This document shows positions 37,890-48,416 of a stretch of 64,000 nucleotides of DNA, one piece after another. The stretch's first letter is position 1. Each line of letters begins with the position of its first letter. This DNA comes from Homoserinimonas sedimenticola (lineage in GTDB: Bacteria; Actinomycetota; Actinomycetes; Actinomycetales; Microbacteriaceae). A program made the translations under genes and the position numbers. The DNA lies in the NCBI RefSeq assembly GCF_026094475.1, contig NZ_JAPELL010000001.1, positions 248,001 to 312,000 of the forward strand, given 5' to 3'. The notes beneath the pieces are model-generated. The model saw only the letters and a program-made list of their open reading frames with translations, ran no database searches and was not told the origin of the DNA.

Positions 37890-39487
37890 CAGCGGATGGT
37901 GTCCAGCAGGACGGCGACGCCCGCGTCCACGTCACGCAGAGTGAGCGTGAGGACGGGCATCCCGTGATCCTCGAGGACGCTTGCGTCTCCAGCAGCCTGT
38001 GCGCGCAGCAGTTCACCGAAGGTGAAGGGCCTCCCCGGGATCGCCAGGTCGTCGCCGCCTCCCGCGACGATCTGAAGGAACACGCCGTTCGCGGGGCCAC
38101 CCTTGTGGTACTGGCCGGTCGAGTGGAGGAATCGTGGCCCCCAGCCGAAGGTCGTCGGGCGCTTCGTTCGCGCCGCAATGCGGTCGCGCAGCTCCTCGAG
38201 TGCGGGATGCGCGAGGCGATTGAGGTAGGCCTGCACCGCGACGTAGCCCGAGCCGGGCACAGAAGCGAGGAGGCGGTCCACCGCTGCCTCGAGTGTCTCG
38301 ACGCCATCGAGCGCAATCCCGCCGGCCCGTACCTCGATTGAGTCAACCGTGAAGGCGGGAGCGGAGGGCTCCGGACGCTCGTCGAGCAGTCCGCGCGTCG
38401 CGACCTTGGCCGACTCGACATCGGGCTGGTCGAAGGGGTTGATGCCGAGAAGCCTGCCGGCGACCGCGGTCGCGTACTCCCAGACGAGGAGCTGCGCTCC
38501 CAGCGTGCCGCTGATTTCGACCTCTCCCTCGACGACCTCGCGAGTCTCCCGTGCACTTTCGACGAGTCGAACGACCTGTACATCGTCGGCGGGAGAGACC
38601 ACCTCCGGTGCGTCGGGGCCGAGGACGATGGGAAGAATGCCCTTGCCCTCCTTGCCCGTCGATTCCGCGATGAGCTGCTCGGCCCAGTCGGCGAAGCCCA
38701 CGATGTAGGTTCCGTCGGGAACGATCGCGAGCTTGTCACGGAGCGGACGCGTCCCTGCCATCACGGCGCCGAGGATGAGGCCGGGGTTCTCTTCGTGGTC
38801 GACGGCGAGCCGGCCCGCGATCGAAGACGCCTCGTCGAGGAGCGCGGCGATGTCGACGCCGGCGAGACCCGAGGGGACGAGCCCGAATGCCGTGAGGGCC
38901 GAGTACCGCCCGCCGACATTGGGGTCGGCATTGAAGACGCGGTAGCCGTCAGCGCGCGCCGAGCGGTCAAGCGGTGAGTCGGGGTCCGTCACCACGACGA
39001 TGCGGTCGACGGGATCGATTCCGGCATCACGGAAGGCCTGCTCGTATACACGCTTCTGGCTGTCGGTCTCGACCGTCGACCCCGACTTCGAGGAGATGAC
39101 GACTGCTGTCGAGGCGAGCCGGTGAGTGAGCGCCGCGGCGACCTGAGAGGGGTCCGTGGCGTCGAGGACCGTGAGAGGTACCCCGGCGGTGCGGGTGATG
39201 ACCTCGGGGGCGAGGGAGGATCCTCCCATGCCCCCGAGCACGATGTTGTCGACACCCATTGCGTGCAGGTGCTCGCGGAGGGCGAGGATGTCGTCGACGA
39301 GTCCCTCCGAAACAACTACCGCTTCGGTCCAGCCGAGCCGGCGACTCGCCTCGTCCTCCGCCGCGGGGCCCCAGAGCGTTGCGTCCTGCGCCGTGATCCT
39401 CGACGCAACGAGGTCGGAGACGAGCTGTGGCACGACGCGCTCGACAGCGTCGCGCGCGTCACCGCTCACCGTGATGTCGAAGCTCAC
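37889..39487 (-). CDS. pgi: glucose-6-phosphate isomerase
   Basis: Interconverts glucose-6-phosphate and fructose-6-phosphate, linking glycolysis to the pentose phosphate genes around it. 532 residues, of the actinobacterial form. The SIS sugar-isomerase domain appears as [16 protein letters not shown] and [15 protein letters not shown], with [24 protein letters not shown] near the C-terminus. GTG start overlapping the tal stop as GTGA; the stop overlaps zwf. Confidence 0.96.
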   Translation of the reverse strand: MSFDITVSGDARDAVERVVPQLVSDLVASRITAQDATLWGPAAEDEASRRLGWTEAVVVSEGLVDDILALREHLHAMGVDNIVLGGMGGSSLAPEVITRTAGVPLTVLDATDPSQVAAALTHRLASTAVVISSKSGSTVETDSQKRVYEQAFRDAGIDPVDRIVVVTDPDSPLDRSARADGYRVFNADPNVGGRYSALTAFGLVPSGLAGVDIAALLDEASSIAGRLAVDHEENPGLILGAVMAGTRPLRDKLAIVPDGTYIVGFADWAEQLIAESTGKEGKGILPIVLGPDAPEVVSPADDVQVVRLVESARETREVVEGEVEISGTLGAQLLVWEYATAVAGRLLGINPFDQPDVESAKVATRGLLDERPEPSAPAFTVDSIEVRAGGIALDGVETLEAAVDRLLASVPGSGYVAVQAYLNRLAHPALEELRDRIAARTKRPTTFGWGPRFLHSTGQYHKGGPANGVFLQIVAGGGDDLAIPGRPFTFGELLRAQAAGDASVLEDHGMPVLTLTLRDVDAGVAVLLDTIR

Positions 39488-40593
39488 CGCGCAGCCTCCA
39501 GTGCGGCGCTTACGGTGTCGAGCAGCTCATTCCAGGAGACGATGAACTTGTCGACGCCCTCGGACTCGAGCTGGGCGGTCACCTCCTCATAGGAGATGCC
39601 CAGCGCGTCGATCTCGTCGAGCACCTCGTTGGCCTCGGGGTAGGCACCGGTGATGGTGTCTCCACGGATGACGCCGTGGTCGAAGGTCGCCTCCATCGTC
39701 TTCTCGGGCATGGTGTTGACCGTGTGGGGGGCGACCAGCTCCACGACGTAGGCGGTGTCGGGGAGTGCCGGGTCCTTGACCCCCGTCGAGGCCCAGAGCG
39801 GGCGCTGGATGTTGGCGCCCGCTGCGAGGAGCCCCTTGGCGCGCTCCGTGTCGAACGACTGCTCGAAGACCTGGTAGGCGAGCCGCGCATTCGCGATCCC
39901 TGCCTTGCCCTTGAGTGAGAGCGCCTTCTCGCCGCCGATCTCGTCCAGACGACGATCGATTTCAGTGTCGACGCGGGAGACGAAGAAGGAGGCTACCGAG
40001 CGGATGGTGGAGAGGTCGATTCCCTCGGCGCGTGCCTGTTCGAGCCCCGTGAGGTAGGCGTTGATGACGTCGCGGTAGCGCTCGAGGCTGAAGATGAGCG
40101 TGACGTTGACGCTCACCCCCGAGGCAGTGAGGGCCGTGATCGCCTCGAGGCCTTCCACGGTCGCGGGGACCTTGATCATGGCGTTCGGGCGGTCGACCTT
40201 CTCCCAGAGCTGTCTTCCCTGCTCGATCGTCGCCGCAGCGTCGTGTGCGAGTCCTGGCTCGACCTCGATCGAGACGCGGCCGTCCTGGCCATTCGTTGCG
40301 TCATAGACGGGGCGGAGCACGTCGCATCCGTTGGCCACGTCATCGGTCGTGATCTCGAACACGGCCTCGGTGACATCGGCACCGGCTGCCGCGAGGGCCG
40401 CGACCTGCTCGTCGTAGGCATCACCCTTGGCCAGGGCGCTCGCAAAGATCGTCGGGTTTGTGGTCACGCCGACGACGCTGCGCTCCTCGAGCAGGCGCTG
40501 AAGGGCGCCAGAGGTGATGCGCTCGCGCGAGAGGTCGTCGAGCCAGATGCTGACGCCGGCGGCGCTGAGGTCTGCGAGGGGGTTGGTGGTCAT
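39484..40593 (-). CDS. tal: transaldolase
   Basis: Transfers a three-carbon unit between sugar phosphates in the non-oxidative pentose phosphate pathway. 369 residues, the length of the long actinobacterial type. [13 protein letters not shown] is the N-terminal signature; the Schiff-base Lys is in [26 protein letters not shown] and [13 protein letters not shown] follow. The ATG at 40593 has GGAAG upstream, and the longer open frame above it crosses the hairpin and repeats and is not coding. Coupled to pgi. Confidence 0.97.
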   Translation of the reverse strand: MTTNPLADLSAAGVSIWLDDLSRERITSGALQRLLEERSVVGVTTNPTIFASALAKGDAYDEQVAALAAAGADVTEAVFEITTDDVANGCDVLRPVYDATNGQDGRVSIEVEPGLAHDAAATIEQGRQLWEKVDRPNAMIKVPATVEGLEAITALTASGVSVNVTLIFSLERYRDVINAYLTGLEQARAEGIDLSTIRSVASFFVSRVDTEIDRRLDEIGGEKALSLKGKAGIANARLAYQVFEQSFDTERAKGLLAAGANIQRPLWASTGVKDPALPDTAYVVELVAPHTVNTMPEKTMEATFDHGVIRGDTITGAYPEANEVLDEIDALGISYEEVTAQLESEGVDKFIVSWNELLDTVSAALEAAR

Positions 40594-40614
40594 GGCTTCA
40601 TCTTCCGCTTGGCT

Positions 40615-40644
40615 GCTGTGCAGGGGGTGGGAGCTGTGCAGGGG
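40615..40644. repeat. 12-bp direct repeat in the tal leader
   Basis: GCTGTGCAGGGG occurs at 40615-40626 and 40633-40644 (18-bp period) between the tkt-tal hairpin and the tal start. Function unknown. Confidence 0.6.
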
Positions 40645-40645
40645 A

Positions 40646-40673
40646 GGGCGGATCAGCAAGCGCGGATCCGCCC
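40646..40673 (-). terminator. hairpin between tkt and tal
   Basis: GGGCGGATC (40646-40654) pairs perfectly with GATCCGCCC (40665-40673) around a 10-nt loop, 6 nt after the tkt stop. It is likely a terminator or attenuator separating tkt from the tal-pgi-zwf-opcA-pgl part. Confidence 0.65.
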
Positions 40674-40679
40674 CCGAGG

Positions 40680-42773
40680 TCACACCGCGCCGAGGGACTC
40701 GCGCGCGGCGGCCACGGCGTGCTCTGTCGTCATGCCGAACTCGCGATAGAGCGTCTTGTAGTCCGCGGATGCGCCGAAATGCTCGATCGAGACGCTGCGG
40801 CCTGCATCGCCCACGTACGGGCGCCACGTCAGAGAGACGCCGGCTTCGATCGAGACTCGGGCGCGCACGGCGGCGGGAAGCACCGACTCGCGGTACTCGG
40901 CATCCTGCTCCTCGAACCACTCAAGGCAGGGAGCGGAGACGACGCGAGCGTTGATGCCCTCCGAGCGCAGCTGCTCCCGTGCGTCGATCGCGATCTGCAC
41001 CTCCGAGCCGGTCGCGATGAAGATCACGTCGGGGCTTCCGCCGGGCGCCTCAGCAAGCACGTAGGCTCCGCGGGAGACGTTTCGTGCTGAGGCAAGCGTG
41101 TCGCCCTCGGCATCGCCCTCGCCACGCGCGAACACGGGCACGTTCTGTCGGGTGAGCGCGATGCCTGCCGGGCCCTCTCTGCGTTCCAGGATCGTCTTCC
41201 ATGCCCAGGCGACCTCGTTCGCGTCCGCGGGCCGCACGACGTCGAGCCCGGGGATGGCCCGCAGCGACGCCAACTGCTCGATGGGCTGATGCGTGGGGCC
41301 GTCCTCGCCGAGGGCGACCGAGTCGTGGGTCCAGACGAAGATGGAGGGCGCCTTCATGAGGGCGGCGAGACGCACGGCGGGGCGCATGTAGTCGCTGAAG
41401 ATCAGGAACGTGCCTCCGAAGGGGCGCGTGTTGCCGTGGAGGACGATTCCGTTGAGGATCGCCGCCATTGCGTGTTCCCGGATGCCGAAGTGCAGCACTC
41501 GCCCGTACTGGTTGCCCGACCATTCCTCCGTGGATCGGTGAGCGGGCACGAAGGAGGCGCCCCCCGCGATCGTCGTGAGGTTGGACTCCGCGAGGTCGGC
41601 GGAGCCGCCCCAGAGTTCGGGGATGACGGAGCCGAGTGCGCCGAGCACCTTGCCCGAGGCGGCGCGGGTGGAGACATCCTTGCCCGCTTCAAAGCTCGGC
41701 AGGACCTCGTCGATCCCCTCGGGAAGCTCACCCGACAGAACGCGGTCGAGAAGTTCCTTGCGCTCGGGGTTCGCCTTTGCCCAGGCTTCGAAACCCTCGT
41801 TCCACTCGGCGTGGGCACGCTTGCCGCGGTCGACGGCCTGACGGGTGTGGGAGATGACCTCGTCAGAGATCTCGAAGGTCTTCTCGGGGTCGAAACCGAG
41901 CACCGACTTGGTGGCGGCGAGCTCGTCGGTGCCGAGCGCGGAACCGTGGATCTTACCCGTGTCCTTCTTGTTGGGTGCGGGCCAACCGATGATCGTCTTC
42001 AGGATGATCAGCGAGGGCTTGGAAGTCTCTGCTTTCGCCGCTTCGATGGCGGCGTGAAGCTCTTCGATGTCCTCGTGGTACTCGCCCGTCTTCTTCCAGT
42101 CAACGACCTGCACCTGCCAGCCGTAGGACTCGTAGCGGGCATGGACATCCTCCGTGAACGCGATGTCGGTGTCGTCCTCGATCGAGATCTGGTTGCTGTC
42201 GTAGATCGCGATCAGGTTGCCGAGCTCTTGGTGCCCGGCTAGCGAGGATGCTTCGCTCGTGACGCCCTCTTGAAGGTCGCCGTCGCTCGCGATGACATAG
42301 ACGTGGTGGTCGAAGGGGCTCGCGCCGGGGGCGGCGTCGGGGTCGAAGAGACCGCGCTCGAAACGAGCGGCATAGGCGAAGCCGACAGCGGACGCGAGGC
42401 CTTGCCCGAGCGGGCCGGTCGTGATCTCGACGCCGTCGGTGTGGCCGTACTCAGGGTGTCCAGGGGTCTTCGAGCCCCAGGTGCGCAGCGCCTTAAGGTC
42501 GTCCAGCTCGAGGCCATAGCCGCCGAAGTAGAGCTGAATGTACTGCGTGAGGGATGAGTGACCAGCCGAGAGGATGAAGCGGTCGCGCCCGATCCACTGG
42601 TTGTCGCTCGGGTCGCGGCGCATGACCTTCTGAAACAGTAGGTACGCGGCGGGAGCGAGGGACATCGCCGTGCCGGGGTGCCCGTTGCCGACCTTCTCGA
42701 CGGCGTCGGCTGCGAGCACTCGCGCCGTGTCGACGGCGAGGCTGTCGATGGGATCCCATTGGAGAGCTGCCAC
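40680..42773 (-). CDS. tkt: transketolase
   Basis: Thiamine-diphosphate enzyme moving two-carbon units between sugar phosphates. 697 residues. The start is the GTG at 42773 ([20 protein letters not shown]), with AGAAGGG about 10 nt upstream. The ThDP-binding region has [26 protein letters not shown] and [15 protein letters not shown]; the transketolase signature is [13 protein letters not shown]-like ([16 protein letters not shown]), and [16 protein letters not shown] follows. First gene of the pentose phosphate cluster. A minus-strand TATACT at 42928-42933 is the best promoter element, giving a leader of about 150 nt. Confidence 0.97.
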   Translation of the reverse strand: MAALQWDPIDSLAVDTARVLAADAVEKVGNGHPGTAMSLAPAAYLLFQKVMRRDPSDNQWIGRDRFILSAGHSSLTQYIQLYFGGYGLELDDLKALRTWGSKTPGHPEYGHTDGVEITTGPLGQGLASAVGFAYAARFERGLFDPDAAPGASPFDHHVYVIASDGDLQEGVTSEASSLAGHQELGNLIAIYDSNQISIEDDTDIAFTEDVHARYESYGWQVQVVDWKKTGEYHEDIEELHAAIEAAKAETSKPSLIILKTIIGWPAPNKKDTGKIHGSALGTDELAATKSVLGFDPEKTFEISDEVISHTRQAVDRGKRAHAEWNEGFEAWAKANPERKELLDRVLSGELPEGIDEVLPSFEAGKDVSTRAASGKVLGALGSVIPELWGGSADLAESNLTTIAGGASFVPAHRSTEEWSGNQYGRVLHFGIREHAMAAILNGIVLHGNTRPFGGTFLIFSDYMRPAVRLAALMKAPSIFVWTHDSVALGEDGPTHQPIEQLASLRAIPGLDVVRPADANEVAWAWKTILERREGPAGIALTRQNVPVFARGEGDAEGDTLASARNVSRGAYVLAEAPGGSPDVIFIATGSEVQIAIDAREQLRSEGINARVVSAPCLEWFEEQDAEYRESVLPAAVRARVSIEAGVSLTWRPYVGDAGRSVSIEHFGASADYKTLYREFGMTTEHAVAAARESLGAV

Positions 42774-42927
42774 GTGAATCTGACCCTTCTGACGCAGGTT
42801 GTGTGCACGCCGTTCGGCGCGCATCCGTTGTGCAGCCGCCCGTACGATGTCCGGAACTCCGAGCGTGCATTGGCCACGACGCGGTCGGAGACGGGGGAGT
42901 CGCAATGAACCGGGGGAGACTTTCCCA

Positions 42928-43005
42928 AGTATAGGGACAGCCGGTGTGTCGGAGGTGTTGCTGCAGGCTCTCTCGGGCGCCGATGCCTTGTGAGTGGCCT
43001 AGACT
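42928..43005. promoter_or_regulatory. divergent promoter region tkt / ctaB
   Basis: TATACT (minus strand, 42928-42933) suits tkt and TAGACT (plus strand, 43000-43005) suits ctaB. The rest of the 267-base gap shows no other convincing feature. Confidence 0.45.
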
Positions 43006-43040
43006 TGATGGCTGGAGTCAGAACAGCCGTTAGAGGAGCG

Positions 43041-43961
43041 ATGGACGCAGCCGTAGACACTCCGATCCGTCAGGAGAGGGCCCACGGGATCGCGAGGATT
43101 CGGGCGTATGTGGCGCTCACGAAGCCGCGCGTCATCGAGCTTCTGCTCGTCACGACCGCGCCGGTCATGATCCTCGCCCACGGTGGCATTCCCGATCTGT
43201 GGCTCATGTTGTGGACCCTCGTGGGCGGCGCCCTCAGCGCTGGAGCGGCTGGCGCCTTCAACTGCTATATCGATCGGGACATCGACCGGGTCATGGCCCG
43301 CACGAGTGGGCGTCCCCTGGTGACCGGTGCCCTGAGCGATCGTGAGGCGCTTGTCTTCTCCTGGGTGCTCACGGTGCTCTCGATCGGCGTACTGTGGCTC
43401 GCGACGAACTGGCTCGCGGCGACGCTGTCGGCAGCGGCCATCTTCTTCTACGTCGTCGTCTACACGCTCATTCTCAAGCGCCGCACGTCGCAGAACATCA
43501 TCTGGGGCGGGATCGCCGGATGCTTTCCCGTGCTGATCGGATGGGCGGCTGTCACGGAATCCATCAGCTGGTCGCCCATCATCCTGTTCCTCGTGGTGTT
43601 CCTGTGGACGCCTCCGCACTACTGGCCGTTCTCGATGCGCTTCCGTACCGATTATGCGACGGCCAACGTTCCGATGCTGTCGGTCGTGCGAGGGCGCTCA
43701 CAGGTGGGCCTGCAGACGATCCTCTACGCCTGGGCGACCGTGGCGTGCTCGCTGCTGCTCATCCCCGTGCATCCGATGGGTCTGACGTACTCGGTCGTGG
43801 CCCTCGCCTCCGGTGCCTGGTTCATCGTCGAGTCACACCGGCTCTACAGCAGGGCGATCCGGGGCGAAGAGGTCAAGCCGATGAAGCTCTTCCACGCGTC
43901 GATCACGTATCTCACGCTCGTCTTCGTCGCGGTGGGCGTCGACCCGCTCCTGCCCTTCTAG
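43041..43961 (+). CDS. ctaB: protoheme IX farnesyltransferase (heme O synthase)
   Basis: Membrane prenyltransferase that attaches a farnesyl group to heme B to make heme O for aa3-type oxidase. 306 residues with about nine helices. The two metal/diphosphate motifs are [20 protein letters not shown] and the loop with [18 protein letters not shown] chose the ATG at 43041, which has AGAGGA at 3 nt, over the GTG at 42990, because the latter overlaps the -10 box at 43000-43005. It converges with ctaA, which makes the next step. Confidence 0.96.
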   Translation: MDAAVDTPIRQERAHGIARIRAYVALTKPRVIELLLVTTAPVMILAHGGIPDLWLMLWTLVGGALSAGAAGAFNCYIDRDIDRVMARTSGRPLVTGALSDREALVFSWVLTVLSIGVLWLATNWLAATLSAAAIFFYVVVYTLILKRRTSQNIIWGGIAGCFPVLIGWAAVTESISWSPIILFLVVFLWTPPHYWPFSMRFRTDYATANVPMLSVVRGRSQVGLQTILYAWATVACSLLLIPVHPMGLTYSVVALASGAWFIVESHRLYSRAIRGEEVKPMKLFHASITYLTLVFVAVGVDPLLPF

Positions 43962-43981
43962 CTTCTTCCGAGGGGGCGGAT

Positions 43982-43996
43982 GCCTCGCTCCGAGGC
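43982..43996. terminator. short hairpin between convergent ctaB and ctaA
   Basis: GCCTCG-CTC-CGAGGC, touching the ctaA stop codon. Perfect 6-bp stem with a 3-nt loop; weak terminator candidate for both genes. Confidence 0.4.
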
Positions 43997-45162
43997 TACT
44001 TCGCCGGAACGGTGGAACTTGCCCCCGCCGATGCGACCCCATCCACGGAAGGATTGGCCGGTCGCTTCAGGCGCAGCACGATGACCGTGTAGGCCGCAGC
44101 TGACAGCGCCGCGAGCACCATGTGGATGCCCACGAGCAGGGGCGGCAGACCGTTGCGAGCCTGTGCAACGCCCACGACGACCTGCACGACGATCACGAGG
44201 GCCAGTACGACGAGCCAGCGGCGCAGCGGGAGGCGCAGCGCCCATGCGGCCGCGGTGAGGACCGCGACCAGTAGCGCAAGCACGTAGCCGGGCCAGGAGT
44301 GGACATGCGCGAGCGCCGACGCGTCGAAGCCCTCACGGATGACGTTCGCGTCTCCCGAGTGCGGTCCCGAGCCGGTCGTGAGCACGCCGAAGAAGATCGT
44401 GGCCGCAAGCGCCAGCCCCGTGGCGTGACTCAGGATCGCGAACCAGAGCGGAACGGCGAGTTCGCGAGGGCCTGGGACGTCACTCATTCGCACGAGGTAG
44501 GCCGCCGTGACAGAGACGAGCACTACTGACAGCGTGTAGTGGAACCCCACGATGAAGGGGTTGAGCTGCGTCAGCACTGTGATCCCGCCCACGAAGGCCT
44601 GCGCCATCACGCCGATCAGGACGACCCATGCGAGCGCGGCCAGATCGCGGCGCTCGGGAACTGTGCGCAGAGAGTGCACCGCACCGGCGACCGTCACGAG
44701 GATGAGGCCCCCGGTGAAGAAGGGGAAGCCGGCAGCTCCCGTGAAGCCCGCGACTGCGGCGAGTCCCCACGCAGCGGCGCCGGCACCGAGGGCACCCAGG
44801 GCGAACCAGAGCGCGGCGGCGAGGGAGCGGCGCCCGCCGACGGCACGCAGCGTCGTGAGCAGGACGATGATCGCGAGGATGCCCACCAGCCCCGTGAGTG
44901 TCCGGTTGCCGAACTCGATCACCCCGTGGAAGCCCATGGCCTCGGTGGGCACGAGAGACTCGGGCGTGCACAGGGGCCACTCCGAGCATCCGAGGCCCGA
45001 GCCGGTCAGCCGCACTGCCCCGCCTGTCGCGATGATGAGGACCTCGGCGCAGAAGGAGAGCCAGGCGGCGACACGCAGGGTGCGGCCAAGGGGAAGGGGG
45101 AGTCGGCCGAGGAGTCCCTGATGGCGTGCAGGCGCGGGCGACTGGTGGTTCACTGGCAACAT
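43996..45162 (-). CDS. ctaA: heme A synthase (COX15/CtaA family)
   Basis: Membrane oxygenase-type enzyme converting heme O to heme A for cytochrome aa3. 388 residues with eight predicted helices in two similar four-helix halves. ATGGAVRLTGSGLGCSEWPLC contains the TGSGLGCSEWP signature with the paired Cys found in Gram-positive CtaA. FHGVIEFGNRTLTG and LAHVHSWPGYVLALL provide heme-ligand His residues. ATG at 45162 with AAAGAG upstream. The disordered C-terminus (PANPSVDGVASAG) is outside the family core. Divergent from sufB. Confidence 0.95.
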   Translation of the reverse strand: MLPVNHQSPAPARHQGLLGRLPLPLGRTLRVAAWLSFCAEVLIIATGGAVRLTGSGLGCSEWPLCTPESLVPTEAMGFHGVIEFGNRTLTGLVGILAIIVLLTTLRAVGGRRSLAAALWFALGALGAGAAAWGLAAVAGFTGAAGFPFFTGGLILVTVAGAVHSLRTVPERRDLAALAWVVLIGVMAQAFVGGITVLTQLNPFIVGFHYTLSVVLVSVTAAYLVRMSDVPGPRELAVPLWFAILSHATGLALAATIFFGVLTTGSGPHSGDANVIREGFDASALAHVHSWPGYVLALLVAVLTAAAWALRLPLRRWLVVLALVIVVQVVVGVAQARNGLPPLLVGIHMVLAALSAAAYTVIVLRLKRPANPSVDGVASAGASSTVPAK

Positions 45163-45182
45163 TCTCTTTTCGGCAGCAGCAC

Positions 45183-45259
45183 CCTATAGAATTGACGAGT
45201 TCATGAACATAGCCAATGCCGGGGTGTCAGCGTAGACATTCGGGGGTGAGCCCCGTTTT
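45183..45259. promoter_or_regulatory. ctaA / sufB divergent regulatory region
   Basis: A minus-strand TATAGG (45183-45188) could be the ctaA -10. A perfect palindrome GTTCATGAAC lies at 45199-45208. CGGGG-GTGAG-CCCCG followed by TTTT (45241-45259) resembles a small intrinsic terminator in the sufB leader. The other bases up to 45429 show only a GAAGAGGT ribosome binding site. Confidence 0.4.
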
Positions 45260-45429
45260 CCCTGTTCATTCTAGGCAGGCTGCATCGGCACGGGATGCCA
45301 GGCAACCGACCGGGCGAACGTCACCCCGCATTGCGAGACGCACGCGCGAGCGTGAGATCACGGCACACGGATCGGGAATGAACACCCCTGTGCATCCGTT
45401 GGAGTCAGTGAGGATTGAAGAGGTAAGCC

Positions 45430-46848
45430 ATGTCAGATGTTCTGATCGACCGCCCGGAACTCTCCAGCCTGGGCATCTACGAGTTCGGCTGGTCCGACAC
45501 GGATGTCGCGGGTGCTTCGGCCCGCCGCGGACTCTCGCCCGAGGTTGTCGCCGACATCTCGCAGCTCAAGGGCGAGCCGGAGTGGATGCTGAAGAATCGG
45601 CTCAAGGCGCTCTCGTTGTTCTACAAGAAGCCCATGCCGTCCTGGGGTGCCGACCTTTCGGGCATCGACTTCGACAACATCAAGTACTTCGTTCGCTCCA
45701 CCGAGCAGCAGGCGGCGTCATGGGACGACCTGCCCGAGGAGATCAAGAACACCTACGAGAAGCTCGGCATCCCGGAGGCGGAGCGTCAGCGCCTCGTCGC
45801 GGGCGTCGCGGCGCAGTACGAGTCTGAGGTTGTCTACCACCAGATTCGTGAGGATCTCGAGGCGCAGGGTGTGCTCTTCCTCGACACCGACACGGCGCTG
45901 CGCGAGCACCCCGAGATCTTCCAGGAGTACTTCGGCACCGTCATCCCTGCGGGCGACAACAAGTTCGCCGCCCTCAACACGGCGGTGTGGTCCGGCGGTT
46001 CCTTCGTCTACGTGCCGCCCGGCGTTCACGTCGAGATCCCGCTCCAGGCATACTTCCGCATCAACACGGAGAACATGGGCCAGTTCGAGCGCACGCTCAT
46101 CATCGCCGACGAGGGCAGCTACGTGCACTACATCGAGGGCTGCACGGCCCCCATCTACAAGTCGGACTCGCTGCACTCGGCCGTCGTCGAGATCGTGGTG
46201 AAGAAGAACGCCCGCGTGCGTTACACGACCATCCAGAACTGGTCGAACAACGTCTACAACCTCGTCACCAAGCGCGCGATCGCGCATGAGGGCGCGACTA
46301 TGGAGTGGGTCGACGGCAACATCGGCTCGAAGGTCACGATGAAGTACCCCTCGGTGTACCTGGTGGGCGAGCACGCCAAGGGCGAGACGCTCTCCGTCGC
46401 CTTCGCGGGCCCCGGGCAGCACCAGGACGCCGGCGCGAAGATGGTGCACATGGCGCCGCATACGCAGTCGTCGATCGTGTCGAAGTCGATCGCCCGTGGG
46501 GGCGGCCGAACCGGCTACCGCGGCGAGATCCGCATCGCAGCGGGGGCCCACCACTCGGCCAACACCGTGCGCTGTGACGCCCTCCTGGTCGACACGATCT
46601 CGCGCTCGGACACCTACCCCGTCACCGATATTCGTGAGGATGACGTGCTCATGGGCCACGAGGCCACCGTCTCCCGCGTGAGCGAGGAGCAGCTGTTCTA
46701 CCTCATGTCCCGGGGTCTCCCGGAGGATGAGGCGATGGCGATGATCGTACGCGGCTTCATCGAGCCGATCGCGCGAGAGCTGCCGATGGAGTACGCCATG
46801 GAGTTGAACAAGCTCATCGAGATGGGCATGGAAGGATCCGTCGGATAG
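45430..46848 (+). CDS. sufB: Fe-S cluster assembly protein SufB
   Basis: Scaffold subunit of the SufBCD complex that builds Fe-S clusters. 472 residues. Conserved phrases include [38 protein letters not shown], the beta-helix core with [20 protein letters not shown] (cut: conserved Cys that accepts sulfur), [17 protein letters not shown] and [21 protein letters not shown] start after GAAGAGGT. First gene of sufB-sufD-Rieske-sufC-sufT. No sufR regulator gene lies next to it. Confidence 0.97.
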   Translation: MSDVLIDRPELSSLGIYEFGWSDTDVAGASARRGLSPEVVADISQLKGEPEWMLKNRLKALSLFYKKPMPSWGADLSGIDFDNIKYFVRSTEQQAASWDDLPEEIKNTYEKLGIPEAERQRLVAGVAAQYESEVVYHQIREDLEAQGVLFLDTDTALREHPEIFQEYFGTVIPAGDNKFAALNTAVWSGGSFVYVPPGVHVEIPLQAYFRINTENMGQFERTLIIADEGSYVHYIEGCTAPIYKSDSLHSAVVEIVVKKNARVRYTTIQNWSNNVYNLVTKRAIAHEGATMEWVDGNIGSKVTMKYPSVYLVGEHAKGETLSVAFAGPGQHQDAGAKMVHMAPHTQSSIVSKSIARGGGRTGYRGEIRIAAGAHHSANTVRCDALLVDTISRSDTYPVTDIREDDVLMGHEATVSRVSEEQLFYLMSRGLPEDEAMAMIVRGFIEPIARELPMEYAMELNKLIEMGMEGSVG

Positions 46849-48051
46849 ATGTCAGTACCCGTAACATCCGCGAAGCCCCGAACAGAAGCACCGCTCGACC
46901 ACTCGAAGATCGGCTCGGCTCAGCACAGCGCCGGGGGTCTCGGGCTCTCACCCGTGCAGACGCGCTCCGAACGTTTTGCCGCGTATGAGGTCGAGCGTTT
47001 TCAGCCTGCGAGGCCGACCGACGCCGAGTGGAAGTACACGCCCCTCGCCAAAGTCGAGCCCCTCACTGCCGGTGAGCTCGACGGTGGCAGCTACGAGTAC
47101 GAGTCCCAGGTGCAAGGCGGAGCGAGCGTGTCTTGGATCGCTCGTGACGACGCGCGCATCGGCACCGCGGGAACACCCGAGGACCGAGCATCCGCCAACG
47201 CCTGGAGCTCCTTCGAGCGTGCCCTCGCAATTGAGATCGAGGGCGAGGATGCCGCCGCGACCGTCGCTCGTCGGGCGATGGGCGGCACGGCGCGCGCCGC
47301 GCACCTCGTGATCGAGGCGGCGCCCAACTCCCGTGGAGTCGTTGTGCTCGAGAACACCGGCGGGGCGCTTCTCGCCGAGAACCTGGAGATCATCGTCGGA
47401 GACGCTGCAGAGCTCACGGTCATCAGCCTGCACGAGTGGGAGGATGACGCCATCCACCTCGCGAGCCACTTCACGAGCATCGGGCGTCAGGGTCATCTCA
47501 AGCATGTCTCGGTGACGCTCGGTGGCGATGTCGTCCGTGTGAACCCGACCGCGCGGCTCGGAGCCGAGCGCGGTGAGGTTGAGCTCTACGGCCTGTACTT
47601 CGCGGACGCCGGGCAGCACATCGAGCACCAGGTGTTCGTGAATCACGATGCTCCTCACACGACGTCGACCGTCACCTACAAGGGCGCCCTCCAGGGCGAC
47701 GGTGCGCACACGGTGTGGATCGGCGATGTGCTGATCGGTCGCAATGGGACCGGCACCGAGAGTTATGAGCAGAACCGTAACTTGCTGCTCTCCGACGGCG
47801 CGAGGGCCGACTCCGTGCCCAACCTCGAGATCGAGACCGGAGACATCGTCGGCGCCGGTCACGCGAGCGCGAGCGGTCGTTTCGATGACGAGCAGCTCTT
47901 CTACCTGCAGGCCCGCGGCATTCCTGAGGATGAGGCGCGACGGCTCGTCGTCCGTGGCTTCCTGGGAGAGGTCGTGCAGAAGATCGGCGTTCCCGAGATT
48001 GAGGAGCGACTGGACGCGGCGATCGAGGCCGAGCTGGCGGTGACACCGTGA
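46849..48051 (+). CDS. sufD: Fe-S cluster assembly protein SufD
   Basis: Partner of SufB in the SufBC2D scaffold; helps iron acquisition and cluster formation. 400 residues, starting one base after the sufB stop. The core has a beta-helix and the diagnostic C-terminus HASASGRFDDEQLFYLQARGIPEDEARRLVVRGF, shared with SufB. The N-terminal 120 residues are less conserved (ERFAAYEVERFQPARPTDAEWKYTPL is the usual entry helix). Its stop overlaps the next start as GTGA. Confidence 0.96.
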   Translation: MSVPVTSAKPRTEAPLDHSKIGSAQHSAGGLGLSPVQTRSERFAAYEVERFQPARPTDAEWKYTPLAKVEPLTAGELDGGSYEYESQVQGGASVSWIARDDARIGTAGTPEDRASANAWSSFERALAIEIEGEDAAATVARRAMGGTARAAHLVIEAAPNSRGVVVLENTGGALLAENLEIIVGDAAELTVISLHEWEDDAIHLASHFTSIGRQGHLKHVSVTLGGDVVRVNPTARLGAERGEVELYGLYFADAGQHIEHQVFVNHDAPHTTSTVTYKGALQGDGAHTVWIGDVLIGRNGTGTESYEQNRNLLLSDGARADSVPNLEIETGDIVGAGHASASGRFDDEQLFYLQARGIPEDEARRLVVRGFLGEVVQKIGVPEIEERLDAAIEAELAVTP

Positions 48052-48371
48052 GCGTCCGTATCTGCGCCCTCGACGACCTGTCGGTGAGCACTCCCGTGCG
48101 CGTCGTCATCGAAGAGACTCCCATTGCCGTCGTCCGTGACTCAGAGGGGGCGGTGCACGCCATCGGCGACACCTGCACTCACGGCGACATCTCGTTGGCC
48201 GAAGGCTTCGTCGAGAACGGCACTCTCGAGTGCTGGGCTCATGGCTCGCAGTTCTCCCTCAGTACCGGCAAGCCGCTGACCCTTCCCGCATACGAGCCCG
48301 TTCCGGTCTTCGCTGTGACGATCGTTGATGGCGACGTCTACATCGATCCGACCCCGACCTACCCGTCCTGA
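48048..48371 (+). CDS. Rieske [2Fe-2S] ferredoxin-like protein of the suf operon
   Basis: Small iron-sulfur protein of 107 residues of the non-heme iron oxygenase ferredoxin (NirD-like) family. The Rieske cluster ligands are seen as C-T-H (DTCTHGDISLAEG) and C-W-A-H (LECWAHGSQFSL), with PAYEPVPVFAV after them. In actinobacterial suf operons a gene of this type sits between sufD and sufC; its role there is thought to be electron supply for cluster assembly but is not proved. Translationally coupled to sufD. Confidence 0.92.
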   Translation: MSVRICALDDLSVSTPVRVVIEETPIAVVRDSEGAVHAIGDTCTHGDISLAEGFVENGTLECWAHGSQFSLSTGKPLTLPAYEPVPVFAVTIVDGDVYIDPTPTYPS

Positions 48372-48416
48372 GCATCCGGCCACAGCATCGGCCGAAGAGA
48401 GAGAAGTACTCACACC

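Noticed and set aside
42990-43040. Earlier GTG start for ctaB
   Set aside because: The -10 TAGACT (43000-43005) lies inside this stretch, and the ATG at 43041 has its own ribosome binding site.
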